A stretch of DNA of 64,000 nucleotides. Origin: Lysinibacillus capsici (GTDB lineage Bacteria > Bacillota > Bacilli > Bacillales_A > Planococcaceae). How positions within the stretch are numbered: position 1 is the first letter of the stretch; every line of letters starts with the position of its first letter. Where the stretch lies: the NCBI RefSeq assembly GCF_003367505.1, contig NZ_PXXX01000010.1, forward strand, positions 1 to 64,000, in the 5' to 3' direction. The translations under genes were made by a program, and so were the position numbers. This document shows positions 17,046 to 25,629 of this stretch, in pieces. Below the pieces are notes generated by a model that ran no database searches, was not told the DNA's origin, and saw only the letters and a program-made list of their open reading frames with translations.

Positions 17046-17413
17046 TATGCCTCACCTCGATTATCTGTCGCCAATGTTGTTTCTGTTGTTTTTTTAGCAC
17101 GCGTTGCTGCTGGTGCAGAGACAGCCTTTTTCTTTGTTGCCTCTGGTCCTTTAATCATTTTAAAGACATCTTCATCAGGTCTCGGAATGACGTGAGCGCC
17201 TAATAATTCACCAACACGCATAGCGGCTGCTTTTCCAGCCTCTACTGCAGCTTGTACAGAACCTACGTCACCCTTCACGACAATCGTCACGATGCCACCA
17301 TCCACAAACTCTTGTTTGACGATTGTGACGTCTGACGCTTTAATCATCGCATCAGCAGCTTCATAAGAGCCTACTAATCCTTTTGTTTCGATCATTCCAA
17401 TTGCGCTACTCAT
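17045..17413 (-). CDS. BMC-H shell protein with Lys/Ala-rich C-terminal tail
   Basis: Residues 1 to about 88 form a standard hexameric BMC domain ([18 protein letters not shown], then [17 protein letters not shown] and [10 protein letters not shown]). The remaining 34 residues are a low-complexity tail rich in Lys, Ala and Thr ([18 protein letters not shown]), with no fold seen. GAGGTGAGG lies just before ATG at 17413, which overlaps the eutN stop by 8 nt; GTG at 17422 is an alternative. The BMC domain closely resembles EutM in the same operon, so it arose by duplication. The tail could face the lumen or the cytosol and bind cargo or nucleic acid; EutK also has an extension but with a winged helix, which this lacks. 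Confidence 0.88.
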   Translation of the reverse strand: MSSAIGMIETKGLVGSYEAADAMIKASDVTIVKQEFVDGGIVTIVVKGDVGSVQAAVEAGKAAAMRVGELLGAHVIPRPDEDVFKMIKGPEATKKKAVSAPAATRAKKTTETTLATDNRGEA

Positions 17414-17690
17414 TGTCCTCACCTCTCATTACTTCCGTAGAATCAATAATACCAATGACAACTGCATCAATCGGTAACGGATTATCTTTCATAATATAGC
17501 GAGATGACCCACCACTTGTAATCAGGACATCATCACCAATACCCGCTCCTATACGATCAGCTGCAACCATTTCTGTGCGAATCGGCTGTTGATTGGAATC
17601 AATAGGTTGAATGATTAGTAGCTTTAAACCATTCAGTCCCTCTTCCTTGCGTGTTGCCCATACACTGCCTATCACTCTTCCCATTTGCAT
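17406..17690 (-). CDS. eutN: Microcompartment vertex protein EutN (BMC-P)
   Basis: This 94-residue CcmL/EutN-type protein forms pentamers that close the shell corners. It shows the family opening MGRVIGSVWATRKEEGLNG, then LLIIQP, the AADRIGAGIGDDVLITSGGSSR turn and the ending VVIGIIDSTEV. GAGGGTG precedes ATG at 17690 by six bases; upstream in-frame codons to 17717 are noncoding. It follows the second pduL after 37 nt and overlaps the tailed BMC-H gene. It is the only BMC-P gene visible here. Confidence 0.93.
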   Translation of the reverse strand: MQMGRVIGSVWATRKEEGLNGLKLLIIQPIDSNQQPIRTEMVAADRIGAGIGDDVLITSGGSSRYIMKDNPLPIDAVVIGIIDSTEVMRGEDNE

Positions 17691-17726
17691 GAACTTCACC
17701 CTCTTTATGCGACACACATTGTCTAA

Positions 17727-18596
17727 CTACTCTGAACGAATCGTTAATGTTTTATTTAACTCTCGCAGCTTATCATAAGCCAATGCTGTCACAATGGTTT
17801 TCTTTGGAACGACAATTTCTTGTGCATCGATATCGAGCACTTCTATTTGTGAAAGTAGCTTTTTGTCATAATGATAGACGGACGGTTGCTCTACTTTCTG
17901 TACGACTGGCGACTGCTCTTTCACAGTGATCATAGGTTCACTTACTTGATGATGCACGATTTCTGCAAGCGTTCCTTGCTGAATTAACCCTGCATTTGCT
18001 TCATCTGTATCAATATGCATTTCTAAGCGATAGCGCTCTGAAACACGGATAACCACATTCGATAAAATAATTGGGCGAATACCTTCTACCTTAATTTGGA
18101 CAGATTGCCCATCTACGACTTGGAATCTCGCACTATCCGCTGGGGACATATGAATATGTGCCTGTGCAATAATGAGGCCTTCATTTAACACAACACTTCC
18201 CTTTGGACCAATTAATGTAACAGGACTGGAACCTTGAATATCACCAGAAATTCTTAATGGTGGCTTCAGACCTAATTTCATAGCATCTGTCCAGCTTACT
18301 TCCACTTGCGATAAGGAACGAGCGGGACCAAGAATACGCACGCGCTCAATTGACCCTTTTGGACCTGCAATTACTACAGTTTCCTCCGCAGCAAATTGCC
18401 CTGGCTGTGAAAGCTCGAATTTCGGTGTGAGCTGATAATTTTCACCAAAGAGCTGTTCAACTTCTGCTTGTGCAAGATGGACATGGCGGGCAGATACACC
18501 AATCGGAATTTTACCGTCATGTGGAGGGGAAGATTGATTTTTTAAGACTTGTTGCAGAACTTCTTCCACAATTTTTTGCACTAAATTTTCTTGCAT
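17727..18596 (-). CDS. pduL: PduL-type phosphotransacylase with encapsulation helix and extra C-terminal domain
   Basis: This 289-residue protein has three parts. Residues 1-20 (MQENLVQKIVEEVLQQVLKN) form an amphipathic helix typical of microcompartment targeting. Residues about 30-215 are a PduL domain with SARHVHL, AQAHIHMS and MHIDTDEANAG, which hold the zinc-binding histidines. After a linker, residues 240-289 are an extra segment with IVVPKKTIVTALAYDKLREL, resembling the short EutQ/EtuM-like motif of BMC operon proteins. PduL converts acetyl-CoA to acetyl phosphate and recycles CoA inside the shell. A second, plain PduL gene lies directly upstream. Confidence 0.9.
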   Translation of the reverse strand: MQENLVQKIVEEVLQQVLKNQSSPPHDGKIPIGVSARHVHLAQAEVEQLFGENYQLTPKFELSQPGQFAAEETVVIAGPKGSIERVRILGPARSLSQVEVSWTDAMKLGLKPPLRISGDIQGSSPVTLIGPKGSVVLNEGLIIAQAHIHMSPADSARFQVVDGQSVQIKVEGIRPIILSNVVIRVSERYRLEMHIDTDEANAGLIQQGTLAEIVHHQVSEPMITVKEQSPVVQKVEQPSVYHYDKKLLSQIEVLDIDAQEIVVPKKTIVTALAYDKLRELNKTLTIRSE

Positions 18597-18608
18597 CTTG
18601 CCTCCTCC

Positions 18609-19199
18609 TTACGATGATACTTTTATTAATTTACCCTGTGCCTGCTGTTCGATAAAACCAGCATTTGCTTCATCCGTATCAATGTGCATTTCCAGACTAA
18701 AATCATTTGAAACACGTACAACGACACCTCGGAAAGTGACAGGTCGATCACTTACAACTTCTACTGAAACTAATTCATTATTGCGTACTTCCAATGCTTT
18801 GGCATCTTCCTCAGTCATATGAATATGCGCTTGCGCAATGATGACTCCCTGCTGGATCTCTATTTCTTTGTCTTGAGAAAGTATTTTAATACCCGCAGAA
18901 TTGTCAATATCACCTGATTGACGTAAAGGTGGTGTCACTCCTAGCTTCATGGCATCAGTGCGGCTTACCTCTACTTGGGTTGCTGGTCTTACAGGTCCAA
19001 GGACACGGACATTATGAATAACGCCTTTAGGTCCCTCAATAGAGACGCGCTCTTTTGCAGCAAATTGCCCTGGCTGTGATAAGTCGAAATCTTTCGTTAG
19101 GGTTGCATTTGGACCAAAAAGTGCTTGTAAATCCGCTTCACTTAGATGGATATGACGAGCCGAAATGGCCACTGGAAAAGTTTTTGTTGCTGTTGTCAT
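18609..19199 (-). CDS. pduL: PduL-type phosphotransacylase without targeting helix
   Basis: This PduL protein of about 196 residues has the zinc-site motifs SARHIHLS, AQAHIHMTEEDA and MHIDTDEANAG, and the LSQPGQFAAKERVSIEGPKG block. It lacks the amphipathic N-terminal helix of its neighbour, so it may be the cytosolic member of the pair or be packaged in another way. It makes acetyl phosphate from acetyl-CoA, giving acetate and ATP with acetate kinase. GAGGTG six bases upstream favours ATG at 19199 over GTG at 19208. It starts 12 nt before the second pduL. Confidence 0.92.
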   Translation of the reverse strand: MTTATKTFPVAISARHIHLSEADLQALFGPNATLTKDFDLSQPGQFAAKERVSIEGPKGVIHNVRVLGPVRPATQVEVSRTDAMKLGVTPPLRQSGDIDNSAGIKILSQDKEIEIQQGVIIAQAHIHMTEEDAKALEVRNNELVSVEVVSDRPVTFRGVVVRVSNDFSLEMHIDTDEANAGFIEQQAQGKLIKVSS

Positions 19200-19244
19200 G
19201 TTAGCCACCTCTTTATTTTGTTGATTATTTTATCAGGACAAGGT

Positions 19245-19308
19245 GAGAGCTGTTCTAAAGTTAGATCCAGCTCTCTTCTATAAATGGTAGTTATTTTTCC
19301 ATCTATAG
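19245..19308 (-). other. Two consecutive RNA hairpins between eutM and pduL
   Basis: On the transcribed strand GAGAGCTG / CAGCTCTC forms a perfect 8-bp stem (19245-19275). Upstream of it, CTATAGATGG / CCATTTATAG forms a 10-bp stem with one G-U pair (19278-19308). Neither is followed by a U run, so they look like processing or mRNA-stability elements rather than terminators. Confidence 0.6.
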
Positions 19309-19327
19309 CGTTTGAAAGAACATGAAA

Positions 19328-19606
19328 TTATGCTTCTGCTTTTGGTAAAATCATTTCTAATTCGTGGTGTGGACGTGGAATTACATGGACAGATAATAGC
19401 TCTCCTACACGTTGTGCTGCTGCTGCCCCTGCATCTGTTGCTGCTTTTACTGCACCTACATCACCACGTACAAGAACTGTTACGATCCCGCCACCTACAT
19501 GTACTTTGCCTACTAAATTAACGCTTGCTGCCTTTACCATTGCGTCTGCTGCTTCAATTGCTCCTACTAAACCTTTTGTTTCTACCATTCCTAATGCTGT
19601 ACTCAT
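19328..19606 (-). CDS. eutM: Microcompartment shell protein EutM (BMC-H)
   Basis: This 92-residue BMC-H protein is the main hexagonal tile of the shell. It opens with [24 protein letters not shown] and has the [22 protein letters not shown] and HVIPRPH segments. GGAGG lies nine bases before ATG. It follows eutE after 20 nt and is separated from pduL by two hairpins, which could let the shell transcript be more abundant or more stable than the distal genes. It is the source of the tailed paralogue at 17045-17413. Confidence 0.95.
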   Translation of the reverse strand: MSTALGMVETKGLVGAIEAADAMVKAASVNLVGKVHVGGGIVTVLVRGDVGAVKAATDAGAAAAQRVGELLSVHVIPRPHHELEMILPKAEA

Positions 19607-19626
19607 TTGTCATTCCTCCAAATAAT

Positions 19627-21117
19627 TTATTTATTTTGTAATGTGATTTGTTTTAATACTTGATCGACAATTTGTTGAACCATCGTTGTATCAAGAGTAG
19701 GTTCTTGTGAAACTACCGATTCAACAACGGACTGTACTTCGAATTCTGGTTTTGGCACTTCGACATCTTTAATGCCATACGCCATACGTTTGATATTTAA
19801 TAAATGTCTTGCTGTAATGTTGTCTGACGTAATATTGCCGCCAAATGTCCCACAGCCTAATGTAAAGGATGGTGCTAAGCCCGTTGTGCCACCTACTGCA
19901 CCAATTGAGGATAATGTATTAACCACAATTCGTGATACTGGTAATTCGACAGAAAATTGCTCTGCTAATGCTGCATTTTCAGTGTGAATTGAGCATGTAT
20001 GTCCGCGTCCTCCAATATTTAATAGGTCAATCATCACCTGCTTGGCTTCTGTACTGTTTTCAACAACATAAAGCGCAAAGATTGGTGATAGTTTTTCAAG
20101 AGAAAATGGAATATTTTTACCAATCATTGTTTCGAAGCCCACAAGAACTTTTGTATCGTCTGGTACCGTAATACCGACAGAATCTGCTAGGCAAGTAGCT
20201 GATTTACCGACAATCTGGGGATTTACTTTCCCAGGAACTGGCGAGATCAATTTTTCCATTTTAGCTTTTTCTTCGGCATTTAATAGATAGGCACCATTTT
20301 TCTTTAATTCTGTTTGCACTTGCTCTGCAATCACCTTATCCACAATAATGGCTTGTTCTGTTGCACAGATTGTGCCATTATCGAACGATTTACTTTGCAC
20401 CAATTGACGTACAGATTTTTGAATATTAGCCGATTTTTCAATATAAGCTGGTACATTTCCTGGCCCAACCCCATAGGCAGGTTTGCCAGAGCTATAGGCC
20501 GCCTTGACCAATGCACCACCACCCGTAGCTAAAATTAAATGAATGTTTGGGTGCTTCATTAGCTGCTGTGTTGCCTCCATGGAGGACATTGTTAAACATT
20601 GTAGTAATCCTTCTGGCGCACCTGCTTTTTCAGCAGCTACTCGACAAATATCTAAAGCCTCTTTTGTACATTTCACTGCATATGGGTGTGGACTAAGCAC
20701 TAAACCATTTCTCGTTTTTAAAGAAATAAGTGTCTTAAAGATCGCTGTAGAGGTTGGATTTGTTGTTGGTACGATACCAGCAATAACACCGAAAGGACTT
20801 GCAATTTCGGCTACTTTTTTCATCCGATCATAGCCCACAATACCAACTGTTTTTAATTCTTTAATATCTTCATAGACATCTCGTGAAGCTACTTCATTTT
20901 TCATCTTTTTATGGTTAGGAATACCCATTCCTGTTTCTTGCACAGCCATTTTTGCTAAACGGTCTGCTTCCTTAAAGGCAGCATCCGCGACAGCCTTTAC
21001 AATGTTGTCTACTTGTTGCTGAGAAAATTGCATATAGGCAGCCTGTGCTGTATTAGCATGTTTAACGGCATCTCTCATTTCCTGAATCGCTAATAAGTCT
21101 TTGTCTAATGTGGCCAT
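19627..21117 (-). CDS. eutE: CoA-acylating acetaldehyde dehydrogenase EutE with C-terminal encapsulation helix
   Basis: This 496-residue aldehyde dehydrogenase converts acetaldehyde, NAD and CoA to acetyl-CoA in the microcompartment. The catalytic cysteine is in FDNGTICATEQA, and the glycine motifs (ILATGGGALVKAAYSSGKP, GVGPGNVPAY) are present. The C-terminus carries a linker and then MVQQIVDQVLKQITLQNK, an amphipathic helix of the encapsulation type; in Salmonella EutE the targeting peptide is at the N-terminus instead. GGAGG lies eight bases before ATG, and eutL ends 16 nt upstream. Confidence 0.95.
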   Translation of the reverse strand: MATLDKDLLAIQEMRDAVKHANTAQAAYMQFSQQQVDNIVKAVADAAFKEADRLAKMAVQETGMGIPNHKKMKNEVASRDVYEDIKELKTVGIVGYDRMKKVAEIASPFGVIAGIVPTTNPTSTAIFKTLISLKTRNGLVLSPHPYAVKCTKEALDICRVAAEKAGAPEGLLQCLTMSSMEATQQLMKHPNIHLILATGGGALVKAAYSSGKPAYGVGPGNVPAYIEKSANIQKSVRQLVQSKSFDNGTICATEQAIIVDKVIAEQVQTELKKNGAYLLNAEEKAKMEKLISPVPGKVNPQIVGKSATCLADSVGITVPDDTKVLVGFETMIGKNIPFSLEKLSPIFALYVVENSTEAKQVMIDLLNIGGRGHTCSIHTENAALAEQFSVELPVSRIVVNTLSSIGAVGGTTGLAPSFTLGCGTFGGNITSDNITARHLLNIKRMAYGIKDVEVPKPEFEVQSVVESVVSQEPTLDTTMVQQIVDQVLKQITLQNK

Positions 21118-21132
21118 AAAGCCGCCTCCTTT

Positions 21133-21783
21133 CTAAATCACTGGGTTTCTAGCTATATTTTCAATAGCTTCTCTGAATGCATGTGCCGCAGCCTCGCATG
21201 AAGATTGGCTGCCAGTTAATAAGCCGCCCCCAAAGTTAGTTTCAGATGGAGGACCAAAGAAAACCTTTAGCTCAACATCTGCAGCCTTTAATGCTGCATC
21301 TAATCCAACAACCGCTTCAAGCGGCGGAGCAATTAAATAAGCAAGTGGGGTGCCAACCTTTACATCTGCAAGCTCTGCAAGATACGTCCCACAGCTTGCC
21401 ACGGTATGGGCAAACAAGGCATGATTGTCATTATTATTAATGGCTTCAAAATACGTATCAAATTCAATTTTTTGTTGAATGGCATCAAGACCACTACGAA
21501 TTTCATCAGGTGAGCTTCCAGCAATAATGCCAATCACTTCACCTGACAATGGACCAGATGCATGTGCCGCTCCAGCATAAAAGCTTTTTGCATAAACAAC
21601 ATCGACATCTGCCTTTTTCGTCGCCTCATCTAAGGCAACATAGCCAACATCGTCGATTGTCAGTGTGACAAGCCCAATGCTATGATGATGTGGCTTTAAA
21701 TCTAACTGCTCTGCTAGTTCACTGTTGACTCTTGGAATGGTTTGCATCGCCAAGATTTGCGCCATAATTTTTTGAGGATACAT
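21133..21783 (-). CDS. eutL: Microcompartment shell protein EutL (BMC-T)
   Basis: This 216-residue tandem BMC protein forms trimers with a gated pore. Signatures are SIGLVTLTIDDVGYVALDEATKKADVDVVYAKSFYAGAAHASGPLSGEVIG, matching EutL, and the second-domain ending NFGGGLLTGSQSSCEAAAHAFREA. GGAGG eight bases before ATG fixes the start. It lies between eutC and eutE, with 11 and 15 nt gaps. It is the only BMC-T gene visible in the locus. Confidence 0.95.
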   Translation of the reverse strand: MYPQKIMAQILAMQTIPRVNSELAEQLDLKPHHHSIGLVTLTIDDVGYVALDEATKKADVDVVYAKSFYAGAAHASGPLSGEVIGIIAGSSPDEIRSGLDAIQQKIEFDTYFEAINNNDNHALFAHTVASCGTYLAELADVKVGTPLAYLIAPPLEAVVGLDAALKAADVELKVFFGPPSETNFGGGLLTGSQSSCEAAAHAFREAIENIARNPVI

Positions 21784-21794
21784 ATTTCAGCCTC

Positions 21795-22814
21795 CTAACC
21801 TTCTTTTGCGACAAGCTCTACGCCACTTGCCTGATAACGCAGGATTTTTTCTACGACTGTGCCAAGATAAGCTCCCGCTTCTAATGGTGGGATACCACCC
21901 TTATGGATATTTGAAATTACCATACGTTCCGCTTCCACTGTCCCAATTCTTGGCTTGTAGCATAAATATGCACTCATCGATTCTGCTGATACGAGCCCTG
22001 GACGCTCACCAATTAGATAAACAATAACCTCTGCCTGTAGCAGCTCACCAATCTCATCCATTAAAGCAACACGCCCTTTATCGATATAGAACGTAGTACC
22101 AATGTCAATATTTAAATTGCTAAGACTTTGCTGAAGGGCTAAGTAAACATCTTGAACATTCTCCTCAATCGCACTTGCACTCAAGCCATTCGAGATAATA
22201 ATCTGTACCTTTGGCTGTGGTTTACATTTTTGCTGAATCAATGCCTTTGATTCTTCTGATAAACGACGCCCTAAGTCAGGTCTTGTAATGTATTCCTCTT
22301 TATCTGTGACTTTCGTTGTGACCTGAAAGACATCAAGCTTTTGTAAAAGATCTTCTGTCACTTCGCCATATACAGCATCTACCGCAGCAGCATGATCAAG
22401 TCGGAATTTTAACCAGGTTTTCGTTTTCGGTCTTGTCCCTGCTCTTCCTACACCAATACGAGCAGGTGTATGTTTCTTAGCAGCCTGCACACTTTCACTT
22501 AACGAGCCCGCCTCAAACTGAAAGGGCTTGATTGGCACAGCGTCATTTACTGGTTGTTCGAAAGTAGCAGAAGTAACCGTCGTTACTTGCTGTGGAGCTC
22601 CATGCTGATACAGCTGAATTAATGGCTCCTGTGATGTTGCTATAGCTTCTGTTGTTCCTGAAGAACGATTTTCTACTGTATCATAAAATTTAATAAGTGG
22701 TTGTTCTGTTGGAGTAGCTGCTATTTCAGGTGTTTGGCTACCTGTACTTTTCTCCATCTTCTCCATGACAAGCTGTGTAATCATAGAAACTAATTGATCA
22801 TTCACTTGACTCAC
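21795..22814 (-). CDS. eutC: Ethanolamine ammonia-lyase small subunit EutC
   Basis: The C-terminal 220 residues are the EutC catalytic domain (ARIGVGRAGTRPKTKTWLKFRLDHAAAVDAVYGEV, IIISNGLSASAIEEN, YLIGERPGLVSAESMSAYL). It pairs with EutB to convert ethanolamine to acetaldehyde and ammonia, using adenosylcobalamin. The first 20 residues (NDQLVSMITQLVMEKMEKS) form an amphipathic helix suited to encapsulation, followed by a low-complexity linker of about 90 residues rich in Thr, Gln and Pro. Two GTG starts are possible (22814 and 22805); both keep the helix. It begins at the eutB stop. Confidence 0.95.
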   Translation of the reverse strand: MSQVNDQLVSMITQLVMEKMEKSTGSQTPEIAATPTEQPLIKFYDTVENRSSGTTEAIATSQEPLIQLYQHGAPQQVTTVTSATFEQPVNDAVPIKPFQFEAGSLSESVQAAKKHTPARIGVGRAGTRPKTKTWLKFRLDHAAAVDAVYGEVTEDLLQKLDVFQVTTKVTDKEEYITRPDLGRRLSEESKALIQQKCKPQPKVQIIISNGLSASAIEENVQDVYLALQQSLSNLNIDIGTTFYIDKGRVALMDEIGELLQAEVIVYLIGERPGLVSAESMSAYLCYKPRIGTVEAERMVISNIHKGGIPPLEAGAYLGTVVEKILRYQASGVELVAKEG

Positions 22815-24179
22815 CTACCTTTCAAAAATGGATAAATCGCCAGCTCTTGCTGACAGTCGACCATTTTCATAAATGCCCATTTTCTCTAACCATGCTAAAT
22901 ACTCTGGTGCTGGTTTTTTACCAAATGTTTGGAGTAATGTAGCCACATCATGGAAGCTCATCGATTGATAGTTGAGCATCACGTCATCGCCCATTGGCGC
23001 AGCAATAATAAAGTTAACACCAGCAGCTGTCAGCAATACACTCAAATCTTCCACATCATTTTGGTCTGCCTTAATATGGTTGGTATAGCAAATATCTACC
23101 CCCATAGGAATACCATGCATTTTGCCCATGAAATGATCTTCGAGACCTGCTCGAATTACTTGTTTATTGTTGTATAAATACTCTGGGCCAATAAAGCCAA
23201 CTACAGTGTTCACAATATAAGGATTAAAATGTCTAGCAAATCCATAATTGCGCGATTCCAGTGTTACTTGGTCAATACCCATATGTGCCTCTGCCGATAG
23301 CTCTGAGCCTTGACCTGTTTCAAAGTAGAATAAATTTGGACCAGTACCTGTTCCTTGTTTTTTAATGAGCTCCTCTGCTTCTCGTATTAAATCAGCAGAA
23401 ATACCGAACGAACGGTTAGCAATTTCTGTCCCTGCGATACTTTGGAAAATCATATCTGCTGGGGCGCCTTGTTTAATTGCCTTCATCTGTGTTGTAATAT
23501 GAGCTAATACACAGTTTTGCGTAGGAATGGACCAATCATTGATGAATTCCTTTGTAGCTGTAAGCACTTTTTTGACACTTTCAACTGAATCATCTACAGG
23601 ATTAATGCCGATAACAGCATCCCCAATACCATAGGACAGTCCTTCTTTTAGAGAGGCGATGATGCCATCAATATTATCTGTCGGATGATTTGGCTGTAGA
23701 CGAGATGACAGCGTCCCTTTTTGACCAATCGTAATATTACACGTTGAAAGTATTTCAACTTTATTGGCTGCATGTACAAGATCTAAATTGGACATTAGTT
23801 TTGTAACAGCGGCAATAATCTCGGAATTCATCCCTTTACTTAAACGCTTTAATTCACGATCACCCGTGTCATTTGATAAAATGTATTCACGCAGCTGCTC
23901 GATGCTCCAGTTTTTGATTTCTCCATATATTTGCTCATTAATATCGCCCTCAATAATGCGTGAAACCTCATCATTTTCTTGTGGCACTAATGGGTTTTCG
24001 CGGATATCTTTAACTAAAAGCTCACTTAATACTGCCTTTGCTGCGATCCGTTGTTGAACCGTCTCAGCGGCAATACCTGCTAGCTGATCGCCTGATTTTT
24101 CTTCATTGGCCTTAGCCATAACATCTTTTAATGATTTAAAATTATATTTTTCTCCACCAAATATCACCGATAAGTTCAC
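22815..24179 (-). CDS. eutB: Ethanolamine ammonia-lyase large subunit EutB
   Basis: This TIM-barrel subunit of about 454 residues is full length. It begins NLSVIFGGEKYNFKSLKDVMAKANEEKSGD and contains the conserved blocks SSRLQPNHPTDNIDGI, FGISADLIREAEEL, FYFETGQGSELSAEAHMGIDQVTLESRNYGFARHFNPYIVNTVVGFIGPEYLY and MGVDICYTNHIKADQND. It holds the substrate and cobalamin radical site with EutC. GGAGG six bases before GTG at 24179 is preferred; ATG at 24185 touches that box. The B12 cofactor must come from elsewhere, since no EutT or PduO gene is present in this locus. Confidence 0.97.
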   Translation of the reverse strand: MNLSVIFGGEKYNFKSLKDVMAKANEEKSGDQLAGIAAETVQQRIAAKAVLSELLVKDIRENPLVPQENDEVSRIIEGDINEQIYGEIKNWSIEQLREYILSNDTGDRELKRLSKGMNSEIIAAVTKLMSNLDLVHAANKVEILSTCNITIGQKGTLSSRLQPNHPTDNIDGIIASLKEGLSYGIGDAVIGINPVDDSVESVKKVLTATKEFINDWSIPTQNCVLAHITTQMKAIKQGAPADMIFQSIAGTEIANRSFGISADLIREAEELIKKQGTGTGPNLFYFETGQGSELSAEAHMGIDQVTLESRNYGFARHFNPYIVNTVVGFIGPEYLYNNKQVIRAGLEDHFMGKMHGIPMGVDICYTNHIKADQNDVEDLSVLLTAAGVNFIIAAPMGDDVMLNYQSMSFHDVATLLQTFGKKPAPEYLAWLEKMGIYENGRLSARAGDLSIFER

Positions 24180-24190
24180 ATTCATCCTCC

Positions 24191-25612
24191 TTACTTTGAA
24201 TGGAAGGCAAGGGTCTTCACCACAACAGGAACGACGCCAGATGGCAGAACCTCTCCAATGTCGATGTAATCGCCCGTTTCCACTTTAATTTGATCGATGC
24301 AAATAATTGGTACTGTCGCATTTATGGCTTGTATGGTCTGTCCAATAATCTTTGCATAATCTGATTGAATGACTATGATAATTGGTATGTCCTTAGAGCA
24401 TCTTGTCGCCAAATGTAACAAAATGGCCTGACACAATGCATGTACATCCTGAAAGCTTAAATATGGCAATTCACTAAAATAGAGGGCAAATGGCGAACGA
24501 TTGTCCTGTATAGAAAATAAATCATTTGCTCTCTCTACTGCTGTCCTCACCGTCGAGTTAAAGTCTGTTGAAGGATCTAGATGACAATTGAAGACAGGTA
24601 CATTTTTTAGTGGTAATACCTGTGCATCCACCTGAATGGTTGCCCCACTGATTTCAGTGGTTTGTGTACCAGCACCAGTCACTGTTGCACGTGCTGTTTC
24701 CTCTGGTCGTAACCATAAAAATGATTGTAGCTGTTCATGCTGAAGTAGCATTTTCGCTAATTTTTCACCAATATCATCATATTGACGCTGGGTACATTCA
24801 TTTTCATAAATACAAGAGGCCACACCACCCGTAAAAACGATGGCATCCACAGGTTTATGCCAGTTTGGTAAATGCCCTAGTAATAATGGATGCTTTTCAT
24901 CTCTGCATTGCCCATGAAGAATCATGGCAAGTGTTTGCACCATTTCTTCAATACAATGTGTCACTCGAATATCTTCGGCCGCATCACCGACCGCTAACGG
25001 ATTAGTCCATCGTTCCATCAATCGCATGAGTGGCGGAGAAATTGATTGAATCTTGCCATCCTTAAACTCAATCAATCTACCACCAACATGTAAGGTACAT
25101 GTACCAATGACCTCTCCAAATTGCATAACAGCAATATTCGCTGTCCCTCCACCAATATCGATATTGGCGATGACTTTGGATGAATTCTTTGATTGCTGTA
25201 AAGTACCTGCCCCTTTGGCAGCAATGATGCCCTCTAAATCAGGACCTGCGGTAGCAACTAAAAAATGACCTGCGCCATCTGCAATGGTATGGACAACCTC
25301 ACTTGCATTTTCCTTCGTGGCTGATTCACCAGTAATGATGATGGCCCCAGTTGCAATATCAGATGGAGCAATTTGTGCCAATTGATACTGTTGAGAAATA
25401 AATTCCTCTATCTTTTTCATATCAATGATGTCTTTATTGATAAAAGGGGTTCTAATAATTGGACTTTGATGCAACACCGTTTTCTCAATAATTTCAATCC
25501 TTGGCACATGTGTTACGCCAGCCACATTCTTTAACAGAAAACTACTGACAACCATTTTTGTGGTACTTGTCCCAATATCAATGCCTGCACTAAATATTTT
25601 TTCAGTTTTCAC
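24191..25612 (-). CDS. eutA: Ethanolamine ammonia-lyase reactivating factor EutA
   Basis: This 473-residue ATPase of the Hsp70/actin fold has the phosphate loop FSAGIDIGTSTTKMVVS near the N-terminus, ANIDIGGGTANIAVMQFG in the middle and VFTGGVASC later. It exchanges damaged cobalamin on EutBC for fresh adenosylcobalamin at the cost of ATP. GGGAGG six bases before GTG at 25612 sets the start; upstream in-frame codons to 25642 overlap eutP and are rejected. It is followed after five bases by the eutB ribosome site region. Confidence 0.95.
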   Translation of the reverse strand: MKTEKIFSAGIDIGTSTTKMVVSSFLLKNVAGVTHVPRIEIIEKTVLHQSPIIRTPFINKDIIDMKKIEEFISQQYQLAQIAPSDIATGAIIITGESATKENASEVVHTIADGAGHFLVATAGPDLEGIIAAKGAGTLQQSKNSSKVIANIDIGGGTANIAVMQFGEVIGTCTLHVGGRLIEFKDGKIQSISPPLMRLMERWTNPLAVGDAAEDIRVTHCIEEMVQTLAMILHGQCRDEKHPLLLGHLPNWHKPVDAIVFTGGVASCIYENECTQRQYDDIGEKLAKMLLQHEQLQSFLWLRPEETARATVTGAGTQTTEISGATIQVDAQVLPLKNVPVFNCHLDPSTDFNSTVRTAVERANDLFSIQDNRSPFALYFSELPYLSFQDVHALCQAILLHLATRCSKDIPIIIVIQSDYAKIIGQTIQAINATVPIICIDQIKVETGDYIDIGEVLPSGVVPVVVKTLAFHSK

Positions 25613-25629
25613 CCTACACCTCCCTCTCG

